From NCBI GenBank assembly GCA_032821775.1, contig JAVLRN010000001.1, positions 1,674,001 through 1,738,000 on the forward strand: a DNA stretch of 64,000 nt, given 5' to 3'. A program made the translations under genes and the position numbers. The stretch is from Sanguinoderma infundibulare (taxonomy: Eukaryota > Basidiomycota > Agaricomycetes > Polyporales > Polyporaceae). The notes beneath the pieces are model-generated. The model ran no database searches, was not told where the DNA came from, and saw only the letters and a list, made by a program, of their open reading frames with translations. Below are positions 1 through 10,409 of the stretch, in pieces (the first letter of the stretch is position 1; the number at the start of each line of letters is the position of its first letter).

Positions 1-433
1 ACGTCTTCGCCTCACCTTCGGAGCTGGGGCGGGCTCTGGATCCTCATACGGTAAGCTATTAGACACCTCTGCACTGCGAGACAGATGTTCTTCCACTGGC
101 ACGGCACAACAAGTAGATAGGTATAGGAGTTAGAAAGTAAATATATTGACCTGCATGGAAGTGCGCACGTATGGAAGAGGTGGTGTTCTCGTACACGACT
201 ACAGGCTCTCTAAGGCCTCCTGTCCATTCGGAGAGCGGAGGTGAGACAGTGCCATCGGGAAGAACGCGTCCAGTCGGGAGCTCAGAGTATTTCTTCTTGG
301 TAACTTTCGGTTTCTTCAGTGATTGGGTCGCTTCCTCTGCGAGAGGTGAGAGCGCATTGAAGTGCCGTTTGAAATGCAAAGACACCGCTCTCCTAGCGCA
401 GCATGCAAACGAAGAAGGGGGTGCAGGGAGCAT
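1..433 (-). CDS. 5' end of an unrecognised, probably mitochondrial protein (partial)
   Basis: Minus-strand gene entering the window from the left, so only its N-terminus is visible. Exon 1 runs 433..151 and exon 2 starts at 95, joined by an intron with gtcaat donor and cag acceptor that keeps the frame. A possible further donor (gtgagg) lies at 15. The first 35-40 residues are rich in Ala, Arg, Ser and His with almost no acidic residues, which is how a mitochondrial presequence looks. They are followed by a basic stretch (KKPKVTKKKYSELPTGR) and a more ordinary soluble sequence. I do not recognise the family. Start chosen as the first ATG after an in-frame hydrophobic stretch that looks like 5' UTR; it lies 213 bp from the septin start, head to head. 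The reading frame is well supported, the function is not. Confidence 0.5.
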
Positions 434-646
434 GTACCGAGCGAGGGGAGAGAAGAGGAGGTGAATGGAAGTGGCCACCAGGAGCGAGCGCCAATTGAGA
501 TGGAACGACCCGCCGCGGAGGCGCCCGTTATGGGGCGGAGATTGAACCGGCGAGCGACCCTCACTTGCTTCGTGTTCCACCGCGAAAAAGCAGTCGCCGT
601 CGACCAGCTCGTCTCTCTCGCACACCCAGTCCATCCTCTTTCCATC
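434..646. promoter_or_regulatory. Bidirectional promoter between the left-edge gene and the septin
   Basis: A 213 bp spacer between two divergent start codons. Both 5' UTRs and core promoters must fit here, or overlap the neighbouring gene. No clear TATA box is visible. The role is inferred from gene orientation only. Confidence 0.4.
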
Positions 647-2364
647 ATGTCGTTCGCTGGCAGACGCAGGGGCAACAAGGTCAAGAAGGGTGTTCAGTTC
701 ACCGTTATGGTCGTCGGTAAGTCACCCCGCTTCCTTGCTGTAGCGCGCTCCGTCTGCCAACGCGCACGGACTGGTCGCGCCTGTCCGGCTGCATTCTCCA
801 TCCCCAAGTCCTAGACGAGTTCTGATGACCTGTCTGCTCCGTAGGTGCTTCTGGCACTGGCCGTACCACCTTCGTGAACACCCTTTGCGAGTCCGAGGTC
901 CTCCCTCACAAGGTCTGCGACTCACCCGAGACCGCTCATGTCGAGGAGGGGATCAGGATCAAGCCCGTCAATGTTGGTTCGTACACTCCTCCAGTCTGCG
1001 CGCGTTGTTTCCTCTGACCAGTTGTATAGAGCTCGAGGAGGACGGTGTACGCATTGCCCTCACCATTGTTGATACCCCCGGGTTCGGTGACAACATCGAC
1101 AACGAGTTTGCGTGCGCATCATTCATTCCCGGAGTAAGGCGCAACCACTGAACCCCTTTCCCCATACCAGCTTCCAGGAGATCGTTGGCCACCTTGAACG
1201 CCAATACGACGACATTCTCGCAGAGGAGTCTCGTATCAAACGTAACCCTCGCTTCAGGGACAACAGGGTGCACGCTCTGCTCTACTTCATCTCCCCCACC
1301 GGCCATGCGTATGATTTTATCCTTATTCCAAAATATCAGTGTAGCTCATAATTACGCAGCCTGCGGGAGATCGACATTGAGTTGATGCGCCGCCTCTCCC
1401 CCCGCGTCAACGTCATCCCCGTCATTGGCAAGGCCGACTCGCTCACCCCGAGCGAGCTTCGTGGCTTCAAGAAGCGGGTATGTGTATTTACTGGTTCTGT
1501 TGACAAATACTTGTTTATGATGTTGTTCTAGATCATGGAGGACATCGAGTATTACGATATCCCGGTTTACAACTTCCCGTACGACATCGAGGAAGACGAC
1601 GAGGAGACGATCCAGGATAACAGCGAGCTCCGCGTGCGTATATGCCGTGTTGATTTCAACTATCTCCAGTGCTGACATCGAACAGGCTATGATGCCGTTC
1701 TCCATCATTGGCTCCGAAGAGGAGATCGAGATGGACGGCCAGCCCGTTCGTGCTAGGATCTACCCGTGGGGCATTGCTGAGGTTGACAACCCGAAGCACT
1801 GCGACTTCAGCCGTCTCCGGGGTGCTTTGCTCAAGTGAGTTGTATGCCGCTTATGTCAACATTATGTAACTCATTGCGTTTGCGAAGCACCCACTTGGCG
1901 GATCTCAAGGCCCTGACGCACGATGTGCTCTACGAGACGTACCGTACTGAGAAACTCTCGAGGACTGTCCACTCTGACACGCAGTACGTGGTTTACATTT
2001 GTTGAAGATTGAAGCTGAGATTCATAGGGGGAACAGGGACTCCTCGATCCTTCCCGAGGAACTTGCGAGCCAGAGCGTTCGTCTCAAGGAGGAGCAGCTC
2101 CGCAGGGAGGAGGAGAAGGTAAGTAGTTCTTGGGCGTGGTTCAGACCATGGTTGTGATGTTTTATCATTCAGCTACGCGAGATCGAGCTTCGCGTCCAGC
2201 GCGAGATCAACGAGAAGAGGCAGGAGCTTTTGGCGAAGGAAGAATCGCTCAGGTAAGCTGGGTTGATGTGCCTGTGAACGAAGTTGGATGTTGATGTCAT
2301 GGTTTGCAGGAATCTCGAGAGCCGGCTCGCGGCTCAAGGTTCTCAGTCGGAGTTCCGCGACTGA
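647..2364 (+). CDS. CDC11: Septin, Cdc11 type
   Basis: GTP-binding septin that assembles into filaments at the septum and cell cortex. Eleven exons: 647-716, 845-976, 1030-1111, 1171-1308, 1360-1477, 1532-1633, 1686-1834, 1888-1983, 2037-2118, 2173-2252, 2310-2364, giving 367 residues, about the usual septin length. Visible features are a basic N-terminus (GRRRGNKVKKG), the P-loop GASGTGRTT split by the first intron, the switch motif DTPGFGD, the G4-like motif GKADSLT, the septin-unique region around YPWGIAEVDN and a short C-terminal coiled coil rich in Glu, Arg and Leu (LKEEQLRREEEK onward). The GxGRT P-loop variant, LEEDGVRIALTIVDTPGF and ILAEESRIKRNPRF match the Cdc11 subgroup rather than Cdc3, Cdc10 or Cdc12. 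Subgroup assignment rests on recalled family motifs. Confidence 0.93.
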
Positions 2365-3709
2365 TCTGCCACGTCGTGGTAGTGTTCGAAAATCTCATTC
2401 GACCAAGACTCCGGTACTTATACCCTGTGTTCGATGATCGGCTCACCCTCGTTGTTCTCCCATTGGTCGTGGGTTCACCTTCCGGATGGTACACTATAAC
2501 CGTTTGAATACCTAGCCTGTGATAGTTGTCCTAGTGCCATCTTGTGCGTCGTTGCTCCGCTTTTCCGTACATTGCAGTGTTGTGTAGCTCCGCGTTGACA
2601 GTACGACATTCTTCCGCTCTTTTGGACTGCCTAGTTTGTTTCATCTGTCTGTTTGCCAAGGTTTTGGAGACATGGGAAATAGTTGTCTTCGGAGCAAGTG
2701 GTGTATGTCAGTACAAGTACTAGTACGGGCAGCAGACGAATATATGTCGACGAACGATGGAAGAGCTGATGGGCGGAGAAGGAGCTGGAGGAATAGATGA
2801 TGATGATCAGAAATAGATGAGTGTGTCTGTTGCTGTGGTCATTGGACGGAGGCGGCGTCTATGGAGCACGCATGCGTCTTCTGGTTTCCCATGATGGCCA
2901 CTTGTGTTGGTGGGCGCCGATAGCGGGCGTTGTTGCCAATGTTGCGGGTCAAGCGTGGCGTGCGGTGGCGCCAACGAATGGGGTGTGCCGTGGCCGTGGC
3001 CGGCAGGAAAATAAGTAATGGAATACGGCCAGAATGGCGGCTAGAGCGAGCGTTGTGGCGGATGTCGACGTTGCGACTGGCTGTGCCCTGCCGAGACTGC
3101 GCGCAGAGGCAAGCGGGAATAATATTGATTTGGGAGCTGTCTAGTACATCAATAGCACATAGCTACAGATCTTCCTCGGCCCCCCTGGCCTGCCGCTTGC
3201 AGATTTCCAGCAGCGAATCCTCAGCCTGCCCGACCACACACACGCCGACGCCGATACGACTCTACCGTCTTGTTCCTTCTCATCCTCGTCCCCTCGTACC
3301 CCGCCCGTACCCCGCCAACGTATATGCGGTTAAACTGCTTGCCGATCGATCTTGACTGGTGAAGTCGCACTTAGTGCTTGTGGCGCGCGACCGCGCCCTG
3401 TGGTAACCGATATAGTCCAGCCCGCGATCCCGGAACCGCACGACGCGCTCCAGCGCGCCCTCGCTGCTCTACCCAGTCTCCTCCTAGTCGCCTTCGCCGC
3501 CGCGCCGCCTCTGCTTCCGGTCCTCTGCTGTCTTGTTTGTGGACAATAGCGGGCGCTGCCAGGAACTACCCTTAACGGGGTTTTTGTTTGCTCAAACAAG
3601 CGACTCTCCCCGTTTAGGACACTGACGGTCCCCTTGCCCGGGCGGGAAATACGCTGCAGATATTCGGACATAGCACACGTCGTTCACGACGCTCTCCTCA
3701 CCACTCGCC
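2365..3709. other. Intergenic region between septin and MIT-domain gene
   Basis: About 1.3 kb with septin 3' sequence on the left and the upstream region of the next gene on the right. Short open frames on both strands have no splice-consistent extension or recognisable domain. Pyrimidine-rich stretches just before 3710 fit a fungal core promoter. Nothing else is supported. Confidence 0.5.
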
Positions 3710-6700
3710 ATGGAAGTCGAGTACGACAACCGGCCGGTGTCTGTTGTGCACAGAGGCCGGGAGTGGACAACAACGGCGCTTAATGGCTCGGGAACTTCGC
3801 CCTCGTCCTCTTCCTTCGCGTCGCGCCGTCGCTCTACTGTAGGCCATACGCCTCCTCCCCCGGGTCCGCCGCCGTCGCTCCCCATCCCGAGTGTGCCTCC
3901 GGTCATGGGCCTGTCACGCTATGAAGCCTATGATGGCGTCCCAGATGCATCACCATCAGCTCTCGATGTTCCCAGCATGAACGCAACATATTCGCGCCCG
4001 TCCCCCTCGCCCGGTCTGGCTGCAGTCACTGCTTTCTCCCAAGCCAGATACGCCTCCATCGCCAACAACGGCTACCCATCCCCCACTCTCAGCAGCAACC
4101 CCTCCTCAGAGAACCTTGCCGACTCCCCCCCGCCCTCCATCCTCCGCCCCCCGACTACGCAGCTTGGTTCCACAGAGCTCTCCGCGGACAAACTCCTGCT
4201 CCCGCCCCCCATGGACCAGAGATCGGGCCAACAACGACCGTCGTCGCGTCGGGCCCTTACAAAGGCGTTGGAGCTCGCGCGAGAAGCAGTGAGGCTCGAT
4301 TCAACCAATGACGATCCTTACGGCGCCGTCATGGCCTACGCGAAAAGTGTGGCGCTCTTGAGCGAGGTGATGGAGAGAGTGATGAGGGGAGAAGACAGCA
4401 CAGAGGCGAGACGAGGCAAGGGGAGGCGGAGAAGTGTGGTCGCGCAGGAGGAGGAAGTGCGAAGGCTGAAATCCATCGTGAGTCCCAGAGTTGTCTTTGT
4501 GCGCGTCACCTAAGCGTATCCCCGTCCGCGCACTACAGCATGATACATATGCGGATCGCATGAACATTCTCAGTGTCGTATACGACATTCCACTACCCCC
4601 GCATTCGCCACCCTCCGTTTCCTCCGTTTCCGTCTCGAGCGACTCCACACGCCCTTCATCCCCCGCGTCCATATCCCCCACCTCCGACGCCTCCGATGCC
4701 AGCAGCCATCCACGCTCCCCCTCGCGCTCGCGAGAACGAGAGGGCCGTTTTTCGTCAGAAACTGCCAGAGGCGAAAGTGCCACAGATGATGAGTCCAGCT
4801 CAATTAGCCGCAATAGCAGCTACACGAGTCTCTCTCCCCTCACGTCTGGGCGCTCTTCACAATCCGTCCACGGAACAGCCTCACCTTTACATCCGTATGC
4901 TGCCGCTGCGGCGCCATCAGCAGCTTCGCCAACAGGCCCTGGCCCCCGACAATCTGTAATTCGCTCCCGCCCTCGAGCATCGTCAACACTACCGCCGCCT
5001 GCACCTCCACCAACCTCCCTTCCTCCCCCGGCACCCTCGCTAACAGGAGCCGACCAACCTGAACTTACGCCTACACAGACTCTGCGTCCCGTTGATATCG
5101 TCCGCTCGCGAGGGAACTCGGTGAGCCACAAACGAACTAACTCTGGCGGCCGATTAGCTGCGCTTCGCGAGGAATCCCTTGACAGCGGAATCCTGAGCGA
5201 GGCAGCCCATGGCGTTGAGGAGCCACCTCCTGCCAGGTCTCGTTTGAACGTCGGGCATGGATCCTCTCCTCCTTTACCTCCTCTCCCCATCCTTCCTCCT
5301 GATGCCCCAACTCCTAGAAATTCTGGTGGCGCAGAGCCAACGCTACCACCGGCTAGTCCGGGTAATTTTATGACGCCCCGACCTAGAGGTAATTCTACAC
5401 TCTCGGTTCGCGCGGAGGCTACGCCGACTAGCAAACCGACGCTAATCAACACCTCCCCGGCGTTGGGCACCATCCATCAGCGACGAGGGAAGACGTCTGC
5501 ACCACCATCCTCAAATGGGGATGCGCCGTCACCCACCGAATCGACAGGGTCTGCAACTTCCGTGCCGAGCATGGGCGGCAGAATAGCGTCGTCGCTCCCT
5601 GCCAACACCGTCAGCAGCCTTAGCGTCGTTCGGATTCGCGCGTCATCGCAGCCCGGTGGACGTCCCACCACATTCGGCGCAAATCCATACCCCACGCCTG
5701 CGTCTGGCGGCTCGCCAGGCCCGCGCAAACCCTCGATACCCTCCCGTCAGACTCCCTCCGCGCACCCTCAAATCACCGTAAACACGGCGATCCAGTCGCC
5801 ACCGCTAACGGGGTCCGTTCTGTCACTGACGTCCCCCCCGCTTGTTCCACCACCACCGATACCCTATGCGAATATACCCACTGCACCACTCAGCCCTCTC
5901 CCTTCGTCCGCACCCCCAGACCCGCAACGGAAACCGTACCACATGATGTTCCTCCTCCGGCAGACGATGACGTCCAAGACGGGCGGGTACATCACCCGTC
6001 GGCTGCACGTCCCGCAGGAGGTGTGGTCCCAGGGCGGCGCGAAGCTGACGAACGTGCCCGAGAAGATCCGCGTGGTCGAGGTGCTCTGCTCCGCGCTCGA
6101 GGAGCTCGCGCACTGGTCGGCCGAGTACTTCGGCGCGGGCAACGTCAGCAGCGGGATGGCGCTCGGGATCGGGGCGATCGGCAGGAAGGAGGGCGAGCAG
6201 TGGGCCGCTCGGCTGGAGGAGTTTTCGAGCGTGTGCGACGGCGTCGTCGGCCAGTTCGGGAAGAAGCTCGGGGTCGGCGAGGGTTTCGTGACCAAGAAGA
6301 GCAGCGGTGTGAGTGCCCCCCTTTCACCGTCTCTGTTTGTCTCTCTCTTCTTGAATGCGTTTCTGGCGGGAGTGCGGTGATTGATGTATGTGTGGCCGAT
6401 CCGCAGGTCACTTCTTGGGGCGGACGTCTCACCCGGCAGTTTGACAAAATCACAAACGGGAAGAAGTGCGTGTGCTATATATAATATGATCCACCACTCG
6501 GGCTCGCAGACTGACGGTCACCCGAATGACGACAGCTTGGACTCGCCCGCGCTGTACGTGCAGGGCCTCTCGAAGCTCTTCCAGACCGCGCAGATCCTCG
6601 ACGAGCACACCAAGGCCGCCGCGCCGCAGGGCATGGCGCCGCTGTACGCCGCGTTCCCGCCAGACGTGCGCTCCGCGCTCGACATGAAGCTCCGGCACGC

Positions 6701-6803
6701 GTCCGAGTTCTTCGCAAAGGTCGTCCTCACGTTCGTCATCCGCGACATGGCGCTCCTGCTCGACAAGTACGTGAAGAAGTGCGAGAAGTGGCTCGCGGAG
6801 TGA
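3710..6803 (+). CDS. MIT-domain protein with long Ser/Pro-rich linker
   Basis: Four exons (3710-4477, 4539-6308, 6407-6469, 6510-6803) give about 964 residues. Residues about 180-250 form two to three helices (RRALTKALELAREAVRL, AVMAYAKSVALLSEVMERV) typical of an MIT (microtubule-interacting and trafficking) domain, which binds ESCRT-III tails in Vps4-type proteins. Next come about 400 residues of low-complexity Ser/Pro/Thr sequence. The C-terminal 250 residues are folded-looking and rich in helices (KPYHMMFLLRQTM, EVWSQGGAKL, ALEELAHWSAEYFG, final CEKWLAE). No AAA ATPase is present, so it is not Vps4. The donor of the last intron is ambiguous: gtgtgc at 6470 keeps phase and leaves a 40 nt intron, whereas the nearer gtgcgt breaks frame. 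A role in endosomal or membrane trafficking is inferred from the MIT domain only. Confidence 0.8.
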
Positions 6804-7788
6804 ACGCGCGGCAGGCACTCACTCGCCCGGGCGCCGCGGCGTGATCGTTGCCAGTTTGCTTGCCGGAGATGGCGCGGGTGTACATGGAACGGATGGATGG
6901 ACGGACGGACGGACGGTAGCGAGCTTCTAATGTTGTTGTTGATGATGAATCCAGCGGGCGGTCGTTTTCCTGCGTGTACCACTTTCTCCTCTTCCACATT
7001 GCGGCATACACAACCCATCCGACTCGCATTCACGCACATACGAACACGCATACCATTTTTGTTACTACGCACGCGGGGGGTGGGGGGTTCTTTGGGCTGG
7101 CAGTCTCGATAACACGACATGTAAAATTATGCTTATGGGATAGATGTCTTCTTCATTTCTCCTCCTCTTGTTCACTTCGTTTTCCCCCTCCCTCGTCTCA
7201 CCGGTTTGGAATATTTTTTCTTTGGATCACACCCCCCGTTCTGCCTGTACATATTTTCATTTTGTATCGCTCTCAACTCGATGAACCGTCTCGTTTGCAC
7301 CGTACGAGCAGGACAACGCAAGACTCGAGCCCACAACGATTGAACGGCAAGCCGGACGATATAAATTGTAGACACGTCAAATGAAAGCAAATACATGCAC
7401 GAAGTGAAAGCTTGTCACAGACGGAAGGATCAATGCAATTCCGAACCTATAGTGGTGTTGGGGGCCATGGGCAGTGAGCGATGGGAGATGCGGAATGATA
7501 CATGGTGGGTGCGAAGCGGGGGACCGGGTACGATCGGCACAATGCCCAAAGACATACACATTTTCCAAGGAGGGATGGGAGGCGATGTGAGAGACAACGA
7601 ATGATGAAGATGGTCCAGGCGCGATAGCGATGCGAGTGATTCATGTACGTACACGGCGGACGAGAGGATGAGAAAAAACAGAAGGGGTAGAAACATGCGC
7701 GGGAAAGAGACCCGCAGTCTAGAGCGCCCTGTTAAAGCAAAGCAGACCAAAATTCGGACAGTTGAGGTAACCGACAGCGGGAAGCTGC
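6804..7788. other. Convergent intergenic region (3' ends of MIT and Ies1-A genes)
   Basis: Both flanking genes end toward this 985 bp spacer, so it should hold two 3' UTRs and terminators. It carries a short tetranucleotide repeat near 6891 and pyrimidine-rich stretches around 7150-7210. No coding signal was seen. Confidence 0.5.
6891..6916. repeat. GGAT/GGAC tetranucleotide microsatellite
   Basis: About six tandem copies of a 4-bp unit, first ggat then ggac, in the 3' flank of the MIT-domain gene. Simple repeat without evident function. Confidence 0.85.
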
Positions 7789-9976
7789 TTATCGCGCTCC
7801 CAGCGGTGCGATCACAGGGTGAACGGGGTTCAGATGGTAGGGACCCAGATCCCGTGGGGGCGTAGGCTCTTTGCCGCGAAGCCGACTAATGATGCGGAGA
7901 CGCAACACTGCGGGAACATGAGCAGACGCAATGAATTGTAGTAGCGAAACCAACCGTAATCCAGCCGGGTGTTCTCGTCAGCGTACGCTTCGTCGTCAGA
8001 GTCCATCAATGGATCAGTTGTCATTGAGACATGCCAAGCCTCTGCGGGACCGACCAAATTCAGTGGACCTGCAGATGGAAAACATAACCTCTGAAAGTGC
8101 TTACGCTCCAGCATGGTCCGTTTTGGGGTGTCCGGAGACGAGGGCACATACTTCGGACCATTGCATGCAGGCCGAGGGAGCGCAGAAGAATACTGGCTGG
8201 GTTCGTTAACGAAAAGTGGCGGATGCGGGCCTCGATGCTTTCTGGCGTGCGTTCGCACAGGCTTGCCATTGCTGTGTTGCAATACGTCGAGATTGGGACT
8301 TAACGGCCGTCGAGGATAGGGGTCTGCTGCTGCACGAGGAAGCGAACGGGTTTCAGAATAGCGTTGCCGGTGCGGAGGAGAGGGGTGGCGACGATCCGTC
8401 AAGTGCTGAGGACTAGGCGATGGAAGGCGTTTCAAAGGCGGGCGTCCAGGCCCTGCAAAAGGGTGAGCGCGTGCGGTCCAGGGCTAACGGCAGACCTACC
8501 CTCAAGCGTGTCTTCGTCCCTGAAGGAATACGGGACGGAGTACTGACTGTCCGCAGGAGAGACTTCCCGTATCCTGAGCACGGAGCTTGTTTCGGCAAAA
8601 TCCTTGCCCTTGCCCTTGCCACGCCCTTTGGGTCCGCTACCTTGAGGCCTCGTGAGGTCGCCTTCTGGATCCTTGGAGAACTCTTCCTTGGCCTTGGTCT
8701 CCAAGAACCGCCTGCGCAGGTCAGTCATATCAATACCCCGTTGATGCTCCTCCGCTGTGTCGATGTTTTCCGCCTTAGCTTCGGTATCGGTTAAATGATT
8801 GAAGGGGGGTACCAGATCCGGAGGGTCGTCGGAGCGGTGGTCGGCAAACGGGTTGGGAGAAGGGGCTTCGTGGTAGTGATAGCAAAGCCAGAGGAACGCT
8901 CGTGCTCGCGAGTGTGAAGATATGCGCACGGGGGTGAACAAATCCAAGAAGTCGAGTGCACGAGGCGGGAAGTGGTTGCGTGCGATGGTCTGTGAGGATT
9001 GAAATGGGGAAATTGTCAGTCACACGCTTAATGTGTGGTAGGGTTGACAGCACGCTTACCGGAGAGTGGCTAGCAAAGACAAAGATGAGATTGACGATGC
9101 TGGTCGGGGGTAACTTGCCAGAGCGCTTGAGGACGGACATGAGCGTCGGCTGAGGGTCACAAGACGAAAGTGAAAGGGCCCGACTTACGGACCGTGCGAG
9201 CACATCGGCTGGAGTACTGTACATTCCTTGCTCCTCCTCAGGCATGAAGCAAGACTTGAGGATGTTCTTTATTCGGGGTGCGTCCTGGAGATTGCCATTT
9301 GTTCGCTGGAGGGCGGGAACTGGATGATATGTCCTGAGGGCGGTTTTCATCTCAGGGAAAACTAGAGAACGAACGCGCTAGTTAGCTCGGGGTGGTTCCC
9401 CACGCGTGCGTCTATAGGCTACGAAGGAGGGGAGAGGGTTCGTCGTAAAGTGCTGGTTATATGCGCCACCTTGAGGGAAAGAATGAGAGTAACGGAATGC
9501 TTACAGGCCATGGTTGTGTTGATGCGCCCGACATTTGAAAGAAGGGATATCATTCCGAACTCGTTGCCAAACTCTGGGGATTCTCTAATCTTGTCTCGGG
9601 ACGCCTTTGAGCATTTTGGCGAGTGGATCAGGGCGTTGACATAGAGGTCGCGAAAAGTCACTTTGGTACCGGCATGATCGCCACGAATGGTCGTGTGGGG
9701 GTCGGTGAAGACGGCGTGCTTGTCGGTGAAGATGGCATGCAAGAGGTCGTACTGGAGGTCGACGCGCGTGAGGGGCTCGCCGTCCTGGCGTTTGACGGCG
9801 AGGTTCTTCTTATGATGCGACTGGGAACTGTGGTGGACGACGGTGAGCTGAGGCCAGCGAGCGAGAGAAGCGACACAGACCCTGCAGGCGGCATGGTATA
9901 TGTTGCGAGTGGGAGAGGGAAAGGAAGCGGACGAGGGAGATGCTTGCACTTGGGCTAAACGTTGTTTCCGCCACAT
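7789..9976 (-). CDS. IES1: Ies1-like INO80 complex subunit, copy A
   Basis: Homologue of yeast Ies1 (Ino eighty subunit 1), a chromatin-remodelling complex subunit. Exons on the minus strand: 9976-9505, 9361-9189, 9149-9060, 8989-8500, 8452-8105, 8041-7955, 7907-7789, about 592 residues. The family core is evident: DGEPLTRVDLQYDLLHAIF, then a DLYVNAL and SPKCSK segment, the NVGRINTTMAFFPEMKTALR block, NGNLQDAPRIKNILK, PTSIVNLIFVFASHSP, and DFLDLFTPVRISSHSRARAF followed by CYHYHEAP. The C-terminal third is Pro/Arg-rich linker ending in a conserved AWHV...TDPL acidic patch and a RLRGKEPTPPR tail. All splice sites are canonical and phases close. The N-terminus is uncertain: conserved sequence begins about 55 residues in, and a good acceptor (ttcccag) just before SHHKKN suggests an undetected upstream exon may replace the first ATG. 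A diverged paralogue lies at 27.2 kb. Confidence 0.82.
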
Positions 9977-10409
9977 TTACGGCACAGTCCCCGATCAGAT
10001 CTAGTAGCTGCACTCTATGGGCGATCCCTACCCCCGCAGATTACCTAATAAGGTGCGATCCTTGGATTAATTTCAGTGCTTGACTTGGCCTTACCGTCTT
10101 CACATCCCAATAGATCACATTTCCCCGCCGTCGTCCTCTGCTAACCTCTGCTCCCAGCCCTGCAGGCCATGATTCCCGACTTACCCCTCCGTCTCCGCGA
10201 CGATCCGCTCGTCGAACCCGTCGGAACAGACAGCTTGCGTCCATGTGCGCGTCAAAGCACCAATCATGCATCATGCCTCCCATTTCTACTAGTACAGTAC
10301 ATTGCCCGTCATGACCCCAAGCCTTGTCTGGATCGCTCCCCTTTCTGTCCGTTCTGCCCAACACGTTGAATTGAGAACCCCGAGCAAAACCGTTCTTGCT
10401 GCGCGCAAC
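9977..10409. other. Spacer between Ies1-A and the esterase-like pseudogene
   Basis: 433 bp upstream of Ies1-A on the minus strand and upstream of the pseudogene on the plus strand. It should hold the Ies1-A promoter. No gene was recognised. Confidence 0.4.

Noticed and set aside
2821..3575. Several short frames in the septin/MIT spacer
   Set aside because: Random-looking translations, overlapping on both strands, no splice-linked continuation.
4301..5473. Long minus-strand frames opposite the MIT-domain gene
   Set aside because: They mirror the Ser/Pro-rich linker on the plus strand (Glu/Gly-rich translations), which is expected of an antisense shadow.
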